This document shows, piece after piece, positions 32,420 to 41,443 of a stretch of DNA of 64,000 nt. The position numbers and the translations under genes were made by a program. The notes under the pieces are model-generated. The model was not told where the DNA came from, did no database searches, and saw nothing but the letters and a program-made list of their open reading frames with translations. The stretch spans positions 2,089,778 through 2,153,777 of the forward strand of contig NZ_CH724156.1 of NCBI RefSeq assembly GCF_000152625.1. The letters run 5' to 3'. The DNA comes from Roseovarius nubinhibens ISM (GTDB taxonomy: Bacteria > Pseudomonadota > Alphaproteobacteria > Rhodobacterales > Rhodobacteraceae). How positions within the stretch are numbered: the stretch's first letter is position 1; each line of letters starts with the position of its first letter.

Positions 32420-34320
32420 CAAGCCTGCGCCAAACTGCTGGCGTGGTGACGCGGGACCGGATGATTTCCGGTCTCGCGCTGCTTATGCTGGGATTTCACC
32501 TGCTGGCCGCCTCGCCGCTCTGGCTCGCGCCCAATCTCGTGCTGCGCGCCGGTCATATGCTCTTTGCGGCGCTAATCGTGATCCTGCTCTTTCCGCTGGC
32601 GCGCACTGCGCTGGGCCGGATGGCCGATATCGCGCTGGCGGCGTTGTCCGTGGTCAGCATCGGCTATGCGGTGGTCTTTGCCCCCGATATCGTGGTGCGC
32701 CCGCCCTGGACGCTGACCGCCAGCCCGTTCGAGATTTTCGTGGCCCTCGGCACCGTCTTCGTGGCCCTCGAAATCACCCGCCGCAGCCTTGGGGTCATGA
32801 TCCCGGTGCTGTGCCTGATCTTTATCGCCTATGCCTTTGTCGGGCCCTATCTGCGTTTTGTGGATGTGCTGCGCCCGCTGGCCCATGGCGGCGTCGACCT
32901 GAGCGAATTCGTCGACCAGATGTATTTCAGCTTTGAAGGCATCTTTGGCACCGCGCTCGGCGTGTCGGCGGAATATATCTTTCTCTTCGTCATGTTCGGC
33001 GCGGTGCTGCAAGTGGCGGGCGGCGGCGACTTCTTCATCGCCATGACCCGCGCCGTGACCGGCACGAGCCGCGGTGGCCCGGCCAAGATCGCCGTCGTGG
33101 CGAGCGGGCTCATGGGCATGATGTCGGGCAGCTCGGTGGCCAATGTCGCGACCACCGGATCGCTCACCATCCCGATGATGAAGAACCTCGGCTATCCCGC
33201 CCGCTTTGCTGGCGCAATCGAGGCCATCGCCTCGACCGGTGGCCAGATCACCCCGCCGATCATGGGGGCCGCGGCCTTTCTCATGGCGGCGATACTCGGC
33301 ATCGAATATGTCGAGGTGGTGCTCGCCGCCTCGCTGCCGGCGCTGCTCTTCTTCGGCTCGCTGCTGATCAGCGTGCATCTCATGGCGCTGCGCCACAATC
33401 TCGCGCCGCTGCCCCGCGCCGAGGCCGGGTCGACCCGGCGCATCCTCGCGGGCGGCTGGACCTTCCTGCTGCCGGTGGCGGTGCTGGTGGTGCTGATGCT
33501 GCAGGGCTTCACCCCGAGCTATGCCGCCTTCTTCGGCCTGCTCGCGGCGCTTGCGACGCCCTTCCTGCGCCGCTCGACCTTTATCTCGGCGGATCAGCTG
33601 AGCGCCGGTGTCCGCTCCGGCGTCGAGGGCGCGGTGGTCGTGGCCGCCGCCTGTGCCTCGGCCGGGATCATTGTCGGCATCGTGCAGATCTCGGGCCTCG
33701 GCTTTCGGTTCAGCGCGCTGGTCACCGATTTCTCCGGCGGTTCGCTCAACGTGGCGCTGGTGCTGGCAATGCTCGCGGCTTTCATCTTTGGCATGGGGAT
33801 GCCGACCACGGCCGCCTATATCATTCAGGCGACGCTGGTCGCGCCCGCGCTGATCAAGCTCGGCGCAGACCCGCTGGCCGCGCATATGTTCGTCTTCTAC
33901 TTCGCGGTCCTGGGCCAGATCACCCCGCCGCTGGCGGTGGCGGCCTATGCGGCGGCCCCGATCGCGGGCGAAAGCGCCTCGCGCGTCGGCTGGGCCGCCT
34001 TTGCCATCGGCCTGCCGATCTACATCATCCCCTTCCTCTTCGTGCTCGACCTGTCGCTGCTCTATCCGCAATGGACGCCGGATCTCGCCTATACGTTCCT
34101 GAGATCGGGCGTGGCGCTCTTTTGCATGTCCTCGGTGATCGTCGGCTGGTTCGGCCGGTCACGGCTGGCCATACCGCTGCGGGCGGGCATGTTCGCGGTG
34201 GCGGTGCTGATGATCCATCCCAACATCTGGTCGACCGTGGCGGGGCTCGGGATTCTGGCGGGGATTTACGCCCTGCAGATCGCCCTCGGCCGGGGTCACA
34301 AGGAGGAAACCCGCGCATGA
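32416..34320 (+). CDS. TRAP transporter fused permease (4TM/12TM)
   Basis: A 634-residue inner membrane protein with about 16-18 hydrophobic segments. It is the fused small plus large permease that always accompanies TAXI binding proteins. Diagnostic stretches are GLMGMMSGSSVANVATTGS, EAIASTGGQITPPIMGAAA and the later FGMGMPTTAAY with LGQITPPLAVAA. Transport is driven by a Na+ or proton gradient. It overlaps both neighbours by 4 bp, forming a tight three-gene unit with the binding protein and a RidA-like protein. Confidence 0.92.
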   Translation: MTSLRQTAGVVTRDRMISGLALLMLGFHLLAASPLWLAPNLVLRAGHMLFAALIVILLFPLARTALGRMADIALAALSVVSIGYAVVFAPDIVVRPPWTLTASPFEIFVALGTVFVALEITRRSLGVMIPVLCLIFIAYAFVGPYLRFVDVLRPLAHGGVDLSEFVDQMYFSFEGIFGTALGVSAEYIFLFVMFGAVLQVAGGGDFFIAMTRAVTGTSRGGPAKIAVVASGLMGMMSGSSVANVATTGSLTIPMMKNLGYPARFAGAIEAIASTGGQITPPIMGAAAFLMAAILGIEYVEVVLAASLPALLFFGSLLISVHLMALRHNLAPLPRAEAGSTRRILAGGWTFLLPVAVLVVLMLQGFTPSYAAFFGLLAALATPFLRRSTFISADQLSAGVRSGVEGAVVVAAACASAGIIVGIVQISGLGFRFSALVTDFSGGSLNVALVLAMLAAFIFGMGMPTTAAYIIQATLVAPALIKLGADPLAAHMFVFYFAVLGQITPPLAVAAYAAAPIAGESASRVGWAAFAIGLPIYIIPFLFVLDLSLLYPQWTPDLAYTFLRSGVALFCMSSVIVGWFGRSRLAIPLRAGMFAVAVLMIHPNIWSTVAGLGILAGIYALQIALGRGHKEETRA

Positions 34321-34766
34321 GCCTCGCAGAGAACACGGCCCCCGCCTATGGCACCACCTATGCCTATGAGCTGGCGACCCGCACCGATGACATGATCTTT
34401 CTCGCGGGCCAGATCGCCAAGATCAGCGCCACCGAGATCCATGCCGCGGGCCGCTGCGGCGACACGATCGATGTTGAGACCGCCAAGGACAGCGCCCGCC
34501 TCGCCGCCCATCAGGGCATCGCCTGGCTGGGCAAACACTTGGGTCCCGGTGAGCGGATCGAAAAGATCCTGCGCGTCGATGTCTTTGTCGCGGTGACGCC
34601 CGAGTTCGATCACATCTCAGAGGTGGCCGACGCCGCCTCCGAGATCTTCATCGAAGCCTATGGCGACGCCGGCCGCCATGCGCGTTCAGTCCTCGGCGTC
34701 ACCCGCCTGCCACGCAACGCGCCTGTTCTGCTGGAAATCACGGTGAAATACGCGCCGACCAGATAA
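34317..34766 (+). CDS. RidA family protein (enamine/imine deaminase-like)
   Basis: A 149-residue RidA/YjgF-fold protein with AYELATRTDDMIFLAGQIAK at the N terminus and ARSVLGVTRLPRNAPVLLEI near the C terminus, which has the conserved Arg and Glu of the active pocket. RidA proteins hydrolyse reactive imines or enamines, as produced by flavin amine oxidases and PLP enzymes such as those in the operon upstream. The ATG overlaps the permease stop. A direct link to the demethylation pathway is inference. Confidence 0.85.
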   Translation: MSLAENTAPAYGTTYAYELATRTDDMIFLAGQIAKISATEIHAAGRCGDTIDVETAKDSARLAAHQGIAWLGKHLGPGERIEKILRVDVFVAVTPEFDHISEVADAASEIFIEAYGDAGRHARSVLGVTRLPRNAPVLLEITVKYAPTR

Positions 34767-34795
34767 GTGCGTGACGCAGGCCCCAGGGGTCTCCG

Positions 34796-35500
34796 TCAGA
34801 GCACCATCTTCTGCCGCCGGTCGCGGGCAATGAGCCCGCGGATCTGCGCCACGATCTGATCGGCATGATCGGACGCCAGCCGATCGGCGAGCTCCACATC
34901 GCGGGCCTCGATGGCGGCGATGATCTCTTCATGTTCGGTGGCATAGGCCTGCGGCAACCGGTCCTCGAAGGAGGAATAATAAAGCCGCAACAGCCGCCGC
35001 CCCTCGTCGAGCACCCGCAGGCACAGCCCTTCGAAATAATGGTTGCGCCCCGCCGCCGCGATGGCCGCGTGCAGCTCGCGGTTGGTGGCGATCATCGCCA
35101 GCGCATCCTGCTCGGTCACCGCCTGCACGAACCGCGCCTGCCATTGCCGGATGGGATCGAGATCCTCGGGCTGATGATACTGCGCCGCGAGCCGCGCGGT
35201 GACCCGGTACATGAGCGTGATCGTGTCGAAAAACGTGTGCAGGTTGAGGAAATCGATATTGGCCACCACCGCCGTCCGGTTCGGCAAGGCGGTGACGAGC
35301 CCTTCGCCCGCCAGCCGCACCAGCGCCTCGCGAATGGGCGTGCGCGACATCGACAGCCGCTCGGCCAGCTGCGCCTCGTCAATCGGGCTGCCCGGCGCAC
35401 GGGTGAGCTCGATGATCTCGTCGCGCAGCACCTCATAGACCGTCTGCGCCCCCGACCCGCGCTTGCGGAGCTTGGCCTTGGTGACGGGTTTGGAACACAT
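34796..35500 (-). CDS. GntR family regulator (FCD subfamily)
   Basis: A 234-residue regulator. The N-terminal winged HTH reads LAERLSMSRTPIREALVRLAGEGLV, in pieces (about 45-69), and the C-terminal helical FCD domain has metal-binding histidine candidates (NRELHAAIAAAGRNHYF and ATEHEEIIAAIEARD). FCD regulators bind sugar acids and related carboxylates. The ATG at 35500 follows GGAGGGTG. It lies 104 bp downstream of the DctM gene in the same direction and probably regulates the TRAP operon. Confidence 0.88.
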   Translation of the reverse strand: MCSKPVTKAKLRKRGSGAQTVYEVLRDEIIELTRAPGSPIDEAQLAERLSMSRTPIREALVRLAGEGLVTALPNRTAVVANIDFLNLHTFFDTITLMYRVTARLAAQYHQPEDLDPIRQWQARFVQAVTEQDALAMIATNRELHAAIAAAGRNHYFEGLCLRVLDEGRRLLRLYYSSFEDRLPQAYATEHEEIIAAIEARDVELADRLASDHADQIVAQIRGLIARDRRQKMVL

Positions 35501-35604
35501 GAAACACCCTCCGGTAAACAGCCATGACATAGGCGCGGCCCAGGCCCGATGACAAGCCGCGAGAAGACGCAACCTGGGCGAGGCGACCCCGCCCAAGCCT
35601 GGGA

Positions 35605-36918
35605 TCAGAACCCGACGATCCGCTCTGGCAGCCAGGTCACCAGCGCCGGGAAGAGCGCGATGAGGATCAGCGTGAACACCTGCATCGCGATAAAGGGCAG
35701 CACGCCGCGGCACATCTGGCCATAGGTCATGTCCGGCGGCGCGATGGATTTGAGGTAGAAGATCGACGACGCCATCGGCGGCGTGAGATAGCCGGTCTGG
35801 ATCACCACCAGCACCATCGTCGCGAACCAGATCGGATCGACCCCGGCCTCGCGGATGAACGGGGTGAAGAGCGGCACACAGATGAGCACATTCGCCGTCC
35901 AGTCGAGGACAAAGCCCAGCACGAACACCACCAGCAGAAAGAACATCAGCATCTGCGCCGTGCCGAGCCCCGCGCTCTCGATGAAATCGCGGATCATCCG
36001 CGCCCCGCCATTGGCGGCAAAGCTGCTCATGAACATCGTCCCCGCCGCCACGATGAGCAGGATCATCGCCGAGATCCGCACCGTCACCTGCAGCGACGCG
36101 CCGAGCATCGGCAGCGAAAACCGCCCATTGGCGAGGGTGAGCAACAGCGCCCCGGCCGCCCCCACCGCCGCCGCCTCGGTGGGCGAGGCGATCCCAGCCA
36201 GGATCGAGCCGAGCACCGCGAAGATCAGGCCAAAGACCGGCACCATCACCTGCGCCGTGATCCAGAGCTTTTCGCCAAGCGGGCGGTCGCATTCGTCACG
36301 CGTCTCAGGCGCCAGAGGCACCGGACGCAACAGCCCATGCACAAAGATATAGGCAAGGAACAGCACCACCATCAAAAGCCCCGGCAGCATCATCCCCGCC
36401 AGCAGCTTGCCCACCGACATCTGCGCGAGCGAGGCATACATCACCGCGATCACCGAGGGCGGGATCATCGTCCCGAGCGAGCCACCGGCACAGATCGTCC
36501 CGGCGATGAGCACATTGTCATAGCGCGCCTTCTGCATGGCCGGAATGGCCATCATGCCGATCATCACCTCGACCGCGCCGACCACACCGGCGGCGGCGGC
36601 AAATACCGCGCCCATGGCAATCGTCGCAATCGCCAGCCCGCCGGGCAGACGGCCAAGCCACATGTTCATCACCCGGTAAAGACGCTCGGCAATCCCCGAG
36701 CGTTCGAGCAGCGCGCCCATCAGGATGAACATCGGAATCGCCGACAGGATGAAATTGGTCGAGGCGGTGTAGAATGAGCCATAGAGCTGGTTAAAGGCCA
36801 CCGGCCCAAAGGCCGTGATCGCCGCGCCCACGGCCACGATGGCCAGCGAAAAAGCGATGGGCAGGCCCAGAAGGATCAGCGCGAATAGCGCCGGGAACAT
36901 CAATGCTGCGATTTCCAT
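35605..36918 (-). CDS. TRAP transporter large permease (DctM)
   Basis: A 437-residue DctM-type protein with about 12 membrane segments. It carries the family motif FVSALSG-like region here as AAAGVVGAVEVMIGMMAIP and the GGSLGTMIPPSVIAVMYA signature, with a second GYLTPPMASSIF half. It forms the ion-coupled transport unit with the adjacent DctQ. The start is 3 bp after the DctQ stop. Confidence 0.92.
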   Translation of the reverse strand: MEIAALMFPALFALILLGLPIAFSLAIVAVGAAITAFGPVAFNQLYGSFYTASTNFILSAIPMFILMGALLERSGIAERLYRVMNMWLGRLPGGLAIATIAMGAVFAAAAGVVGAVEVMIGMMAIPAMQKARYDNVLIAGTICAGGSLGTMIPPSVIAVMYASLAQMSVGKLLAGMMLPGLLMVVLFLAYIFVHGLLRPVPLAPETRDECDRPLGEKLWITAQVMVPVFGLIFAVLGSILAGIASPTEAAAVGAAGALLLTLANGRFSLPMLGASLQVTVRISAMILLIVAAGTMFMSSFAANGGARMIRDFIESAGLGTAQMLMFFLLVVFVLGFVLDWTANVLICVPLFTPFIREAGVDPIWFATMVLVVIQTGYLTPPMASSIFYLKSIAPPDMTYGQMCRGVLPFIAMQVFTLILIALFPALVTWLPERIVGF

Positions 36919-36921
36919 GGG

Positions 36922-37491
36922 TCAGGCCTCGGATTTGGGGGATGTGGCGGTGTCGAATTTGGGCAGGTCGAGCGGCGGCGCGTCATGCGGGGCGGGCGGC
37001 TTGCGCTGCCCCGCAAAGGCGCGCCAGCCTTCCGCCGCGAGCTGCAGCGTCAGCCCCGCCATGCCCAGCGCCAGCACCGTATAGAACGGCCACATCAGCG
37101 GCGCCCAAGGGCTCACATGTTCGACCTCGCCATGGACATAGGCGCGCAGCGCCCGCTCGCCCGCGATCTTGCTGAGCCAGCCCATGATCGGCGCCAGCAC
37201 CAGCAAAAATGCCACCCCGTCGATCATGTCGCGCAGCCGCGCCGGCATCCGCGACGACAAAAGATCGACACGCACATGGGCATCTTCGCGCAGCGTCTGG
37301 GCACAGCCCAGAATGAACAGCGTGCCGGTGCTCATATAGGCGATGTCAAAGGCCCAGAGGGTCGGCGCGCCAAACAGATAGCGCGCCGCAACTTCATAGA
37401 GCATCGAGGCAATCAGGATGAGCACCATGGCCTGTGCCGCATAATCCAGCAGGCTGGATATCCGGTCGACGAGTTTGAGGATCATCTGCAT
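36922..37491 (-). CDS. TRAP transporter small permease (DctQ)
   Basis: A 189-residue four-helix membrane protein of the DctQ family, with YEVAARYLFGAPTLWAFDIA and a REDAHVRVDLL segment conserved in the family. A proline-rich hydrophilic C-terminal tail of about 30 residues is longer than usual. It bridges the binding protein and the large permease. Two in-frame ATGs (37491 and 37485) both have purine-rich sites. Confidence 0.9.
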   Translation of the reverse strand: MQMILKLVDRISSLLDYAAQAMVLILIASMLYEVAARYLFGAPTLWAFDIAYMSTGTLFILGCAQTLREDAHVRVDLLSSRMPARLRDMIDGVAFLLVLAPIMGWLSKIAGERALRAYVHGEVEHVSPWAPLMWPFYTVLALGMAGLTLQLAAEGWRAFAGQRKPPAPHDAPPLDLPKFDTATSPKSEA

Positions 37492-37512
37492 CCCTCTGCC
37501 TCCCTTGCTGGA

Positions 37513-38559
37513 TCAGTGGCCGTTGCGGATCAGATACCCGCTCTGCGCGGCCCAACGATCCTTATAGGCGAGATATTCGTCGAGAATGGCGGCCATACCA
37601 GCATCTTCGGCGGCTTTCTTCTTGATCCAGTCGACGCCCGCGGCAGAGAGCTCGTCCTGCACCGATTGATCCAGCTCGATCACCTCGGCCTTGCTCCCGG
37701 CAAAGGTCTCCATCGCCTTCATGTCCTTGTCATAGAAGTTGAGAAGGGCCTGCAGCGTGGTCAACTCGGCCGCCGCTTCGATCTTGGGCTTGAGCGCCTC
37801 GTCGAGCGCGTCCCAGGTTTCCTGCTTGAGAACGACTTCCCACAGGAAGGTGGGCTGATGGATGCCCGGCGTGATGATATAGGGGGCCGCTTCGTGGAAC
37901 CCTTCGGGCAGGTTGGCCGAGGGCGGGGCCCATTCGATGGCATCGACGCCGCGACGCTCGAGCAGCGTATAGATTTCTCCGGGGGGCACCACGGTCGGCA
38001 CCGCGCCGAAATAGTCGCGCATCACTTCGGCCCAGGGGCCAGAGGTCCGGTACTTGAGACCCTTGAGGTCCTCGGTGCTGCGGATTTCCTTGTTGCTATG
38101 CGCCATGATCTCGGACGAGCCGATGCCGACGATCAGCGACTTGAGCCCCTCTTGCGCGCGCAGCTCCGACAGCTTCTCTTGACCGCCCGCCTCATAGATC
38201 CAGGTCACATAGGCCTCGGGGCCCATGCCGCCGGGAAAGCCTGCAAAGATCGCGTTGACCGGATTCTGGTTGACCAGATAGCTCGGCGTCGAATGGCCGG
38301 CCTCGACGATGCCGTCCTTGACCCCGTCATAGACCTGCAGCGCGGGCACGAGGATACCGGCGCCAAAGGGCTGCACCTCGACCGCGCCATCGGTCATCAG
38401 CGTCACGTTGTCGGCAAAGCGTTCCAGGAAATTAACATAGAAGGGCGAGCCTTCGGGCACCGAGGTCGGCACGCGCCAGGTCACATCCTGGGCCAGCGAC
38501 GCCGACCCGATCAGCGCCAGCGCACCGGCGGCGGCAAGGGTTTTCAGGGTGAAGTTCAT
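37513..38559 (-). CDS. TRAP transporter solute-binding protein (DctP)
   Basis: A 348-residue periplasmic protein with a Sec signal ending ASLAQ (about residue 23). The mature domain has the DctP features: KGLKYRTSGPWAEVMRDYFG with the substrate-carboxylate-binding arginine, and VDAIEWAPPSANLPEGFHE. That second stretch resembles binders of 2-oxo or aromatic acids more than C4-dicarboxylates. Start after AGGAG. It leads the DctPQM-GntR operon and is divergent from the amidohydrolase at 38786. Confidence 0.9.
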   Translation of the reverse strand: MNFTLKTLAAAGALALIGSASLAQDVTWRVPTSVPEGSPFYVNFLERFADNVTLMTDGAVEVQPFGAGILVPALQVYDGVKDGIVEAGHSTPSYLVNQNPVNAIFAGFPGGMGPEAYVTWIYEAGGQEKLSELRAQEGLKSLIVGIGSSEIMAHSNKEIRSTEDLKGLKYRTSGPWAEVMRDYFGAVPTVVPPGEIYTLLERRGVDAIEWAPPSANLPEGFHEAAPYIITPGIHQPTFLWEVVLKQETWDALDEALKPKIEAAAELTTLQALLNFYDKDMKAMETFAGSKAEVIELDQSVQDELSAAGVDWIKKKAAEDAGMAAILDEYLAYKDRWAAQSGYLIRNGH

Positions 38560-38610
38560 GGTCGTCTCCTCTGTTGGGCTGTCCGCGTCACCTTCTCCGG
38601 GCGCGGCAGA

Positions 38611-38625
38611 TGTATCCAATATACA
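38611..38625. promoter_or_regulatory. Candidate GntR operator TGTAT-N5-ATACA
   Basis: A 15-bp dyad 52 bp upstream of the DctP start. FCD-type GntR regulators often bind TGTATACA-like or ATTGTATnCAAT-like dyads, so this is a plausible site for the regulator at 34796-35500. Confidence 0.45.
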
Positions 38626-38726
38626 TATGGTCGAAATTGAGTCGACACAAAAAATACATGATGCGGTTTTCGGGGGCGCGCACTGCCGGAAACTCGGGCT
38701 GCGGGTCTTGCCAATGCCGCCAATAT

Positions 38727-38770
38727 CGCCACAGTCGCGTTACCGTCGAAATACCGACGTAGTACCGACA
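38727..38770. repeat. 44-bp array of four 11-bp units (copy C, reverse orientation)
   Basis: On the plus strand the units are CGCCACAGTCG, CGTTACCGTCG, AAATACCGACG and TAGTACCGACA. Read on the minus strand they match copy A nearly base for base. The array ends 15 bp before the amidohydrolase start codon at 38786. Confidence 0.8.
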
Positions 38771-38785
38771 CGACAGGACAGCCCG

Positions 38786-39811
38786 ATGAAAGCCATTTTC
38801 GACGACCGCCAACGCCGCCACGATCCGCAGTTCCGCCTGCTCGATGGCAAGATCATCGAAAACCCCGATCGCCCGGCGCGTGTCGATGTTCTGCTCGATG
38901 GTGTAGGGCGGGCGGGCTATGCCCTCACCTCGGCGCAAGACCATGGAATCGCTCCGATTTCTGCGCTGCATACGCCGCGCTATATCGACTTTTTGCGGAC
39001 GATTCATGCCCGCCGCTCGGCCCTCGTGGGCGATCTGCCCGAGGTCGTGCCAAGCCGCACCTGCCCGGACCGCAGCATGAATTACTCCTATGACACCGAG
39101 GCCCTGATGGCCTTTCACAATGCCGACACCTCCTGCCCGATCTCGGCCCAATCCTGGGAGGCGATCTACTGGTCCGCCCAGACCGCTGTGACCGGGGCCA
39201 AGACGTTGCTTTTGGGGGATAAAACCGCCTATGCGCTGTGCCGTCCCTCGGGCCATCACGCCTATGCCGAGCTGGCGGGCGGCTTTTGCTTTCTCAACAA
39301 TTCCGGCATCGCCGCCGAACAGCTGCGCCAAGCCGGTCACCGCCCCGCGATCCTCGATATCGACGTCCACCACGGCAATGGCACCCAAGGCATTTTCTAC
39401 GACCGCGACGACGTGCTGACCGTCTCTCTCCATGTCGATCCCGCCCAGTTCTACCCCTTCTTCGCCGGCGCCGCCTGCGAGACCGGCCAAGGCCGCGGCG
39501 CGGGCTTCAATCTCAACCTGCCGCTGGCCCGCGGCCAGGGCGATGCCGACTACCTCGCCACGCTCGACCGCGCCTTGGCCCATATCGACGCGTTCGGGGC
39601 CTCGGTCATCGTTGTGGCGCTGGGGCTCGATGCCCATGAAGGCGATCCTTTTCAAGGGCTTAAAGTCACAACCGACGGGTTCGCCGAGATCGCCCGCGCC
39701 ATTGCCAGCCTCGGCCTGCCGGTGCTCAACGTCCAGGAAGGCGGCTATATGCAGCCCGCGCTGGGCGACAATCTGGCAAGCTACCTTGGCGCGATGGGCG
39801 CGGCTGTCTAA
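38786..39811 (+). CDS. Histone deacetylase family protein (acetylpolyamine amidohydrolase-like)
   Basis: A 341-residue zinc amidohydrolase. ALCRPSGHHAYAELAGGFCF has the catalytic His157-His158, LDIDVHHGNGTQGIFY the zinc ligands Asp193 and His195, and VALGLDAHEGDPF the third Asp. These stretches match the acetylpolyamine amidohydrolase group more closely than protein deacetylases. It would release an amine from an N-acetyl or N-acyl substrate, possibly one imported by the divergent TRAP system. It is convergent with the LysR gene, with a 4-bp stop overlap. Confidence 0.87.
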   Translation: MKAIFDDRQRRHDPQFRLLDGKIIENPDRPARVDVLLDGVGRAGYALTSAQDHGIAPISALHTPRYIDFLRTIHARRSALVGDLPEVVPSRTCPDRSMNYSYDTEALMAFHNADTSCPISAQSWEAIYWSAQTAVTGAKTLLLGDKTAYALCRPSGHHAYAELAGGFCFLNNSGIAAEQLRQAGHRPAILDIDVHHGNGTQGIFYDRDDVLTVSLHVDPAQFYPFFAGAACETGQGRGAGFNLNLPLARGQGDADYLATLDRALAHIDAFGASVIVVALGLDAHEGDPFQGLKVTTDGFAEIARAIASLGLPVLNVQEGGYMQPALGDNLASYLGAMGAAV

Positions 39812-40752
39812 CCCAGCGGCACCCCTGCGGGCTGGCTCTCATGTTCGTCCATCACCTGTGACACTTCCTTGACGAAATCCGACGCCAGCCGCGGCAGCGC
39901 CGTGTCCTTACGCGTCAACAGGCAGGCATTCATCTGGATCGACGGCGTGAACGGTTTCACCACGAGGTCCATTTTCGCAATCATTGCAGGGGTATAGCTG
40001 TCGACGATGGCGATCCCAAGCCCGGCATTGGCGAGCACCGCCGCCGAATGGCAATAGCGCACTTCGACCGCCGGACGATAGGGCGCATTGGCCGCCTCGA
40101 ACGCCTGCCGCAGCAGCACGCCGAGCCGCGACCCCCGGTCGAGCCCGAGCCCCATATGCCCATGCTCGGCGCAGTCGCCCGCCGTGACAAAGGGCTTGGT
40201 CGCCAGCGGGTGATCCTTGGCCAAAAGCGCCACCATCGGCGTCACTTTCATCACCGTGACATCAATGCCCGGATGCGATTGCATCCCCAGCAAAAAGGCG
40301 AAATCCACCGTGCCCGCCTCGACCGCCTCGATCACATTCTCCATCCGGCGGATGTCGAACTGAACGCTAACGCCTTGACGTGTCTTGAGAAATCTCTTGA
40401 GCGCCAGCGGCATGACCGAATGACCAAGCGGCGGGGTGGCAAGCACCCGCAGCACGCCTGACCGGCCTTCGCGCAGGTCGCGCACGCGGGTCTCGAGACT
40501 GCGCAGGTTGAGGAAAATCGGCTCGATCTCGGTGAAGAGAATGCGCGCCTCTTGCGTGGGCACAAGCCGCCGGTTGCGCCGTTCGAAGAGCTGAAACCCA
40601 AGCTGTTCCTCGAGCTGCCGGATCGCCAGGGACACGGCAGGCTGTGAAATCCCCAGATCCTCGGCCGCCTGCACCGTGGTCTGATGGGTCATCATCGCGC
40701 CAAAGACCTCGAGCAGGCGAAGCGACAGGTCATTTTTGCGCGAAATTTTCAT
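39808..40752 (-). CDS. LysR-type transcriptional regulator (last gene of hydantoin-like operon)
   Basis: A 314-residue LysR protein with HTH DLGISQPAVSLAIRQLEEQLG (about 32-52). Its ATG overlaps the racemase stop by 4 bp (ATGA), so it is the distal gene of the ABC transporter/carbamoylase operon and likely regulates it. The stop overlaps the stop of the convergent amidohydrolase gene (CTAA), leaving no room for a terminator between them. Confidence 0.9.
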   Translation of the reverse strand: MKISRKNDLSLRLLEVFGAMMTHQTTVQAAEDLGISQPAVSLAIRQLEEQLGFQLFERRNRRLVPTQEARILFTEIEPIFLNLRSLETRVRDLREGRSGVLRVLATPPLGHSVMPLALKRFLKTRQGVSVQFDIRRMENVIEAVEAGTVDFAFLLGMQSHPGIDVTVMKVTPMVALLAKDHPLATKPFVTAGDCAEHGHMGLGLDRGSRLGVLLRQAFEAANAPYRPAVEVRYCHSAAVLANAGLGIAIVDSYTPAMIAKMDLVVKPFTPSIQMNACLLTRKDTALPRLASDFVKEVSQVMDEHESQPAGVPLG

Positions 40753-41417
40753 ATATTGGCCGCCAACACAGTGCCAAGCGCCATGGCTGTCGCCGCCTGC
40801 ACCGGGTCGATCACCACGACGCCCAGCGCCTCTTCGAGGGGCTTGCGATGCCGCGCCATCCCGGCACAGCCCAGCAGGATCGCGCCCGCGCCCCGGTCGC
40901 GCAGCGCGCCGCCCGTCTCGACCAGCCGGTCAAAGGTGCCCGCGCCGCGTGCCGTTTCATCGACGCTCATGTTGAGGGGAATTTCGCCCACCAGCCGCCC
41001 CAGAACGCCCATCCGCGCCATGGTCCGCCGGTGCCGCGCGATGGAGGGCTCGGCCACCGCGATCACCCCAAAGAGATCGGCCCGCGCCATGGCGGTGAGC
41101 ACGCCCGCGTCCTGGATGCCAAAGACCGGCACCGGGCTGATCGAGCGGCAGGCGTCGAGCCCGGGATCGGAATAGCAGGCGATGACATGGGCCGAGGCAT
41201 CGGGGCGCGACTGCACCAGCCGGGTGAGCGGCAGGATCACGCTGTCGCTGTCGATCTGGCTCTGGATGCCGAATGGCCCTTCCGCGAGGGTCAGACATTC
41301 GATCTCGGGCCCGTGCGGCGTGGCAAAGGGGGCCAGCGCATCGACGAGCCCGTCGGTCACATGGGTGTTGGAGTTCGGGTTGATGACGAGGATCGGGCCG
41401 GGGCGGGTGTCGGGCAT
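40749..41417 (-). CDS. Aspartate/glutamate racemase superfamily, hydantoin racemase-like
   Basis: A 222-residue protein of the Asp/Glu/hydantoin racemase superfamily. It opens with ILVINPNSNTHVTDGLV, typical of hydantoin racemases. The two catalytic cysteines are Cys81 in ACYSDPGLDA and Cys184 in LLGCAGMAR. It would epimerise 5-substituted hydantoins so that a stereoselective hydantoinase can consume both forms. ATG at 41417 is chosen; a TTG at 41447 overlapping the upstream stop (TTGA) is an alternative. Confidence 0.85.
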   Translation of the reverse strand: MPDTRPGPILVINPNSNTHVTDGLVDALAPFATPHGPEIECLTLAEGPFGIQSQIDSDSVILPLTRLVQSRPDASAHVIACYSDPGLDACRSISPVPVFGIQDAGVLTAMARADLFGVIAVAEPSIARHRRTMARMGVLGRLVGEIPLNMSVDETARGAGTFDRLVETGGALRDRGAGAILLGCAGMARHRKPLEEALGVVVIDPVQAATAMALGTVLAANI

Positions 41418-41443
41418 GGTTCGGCTTTCTGAGGGGCGCGGGG

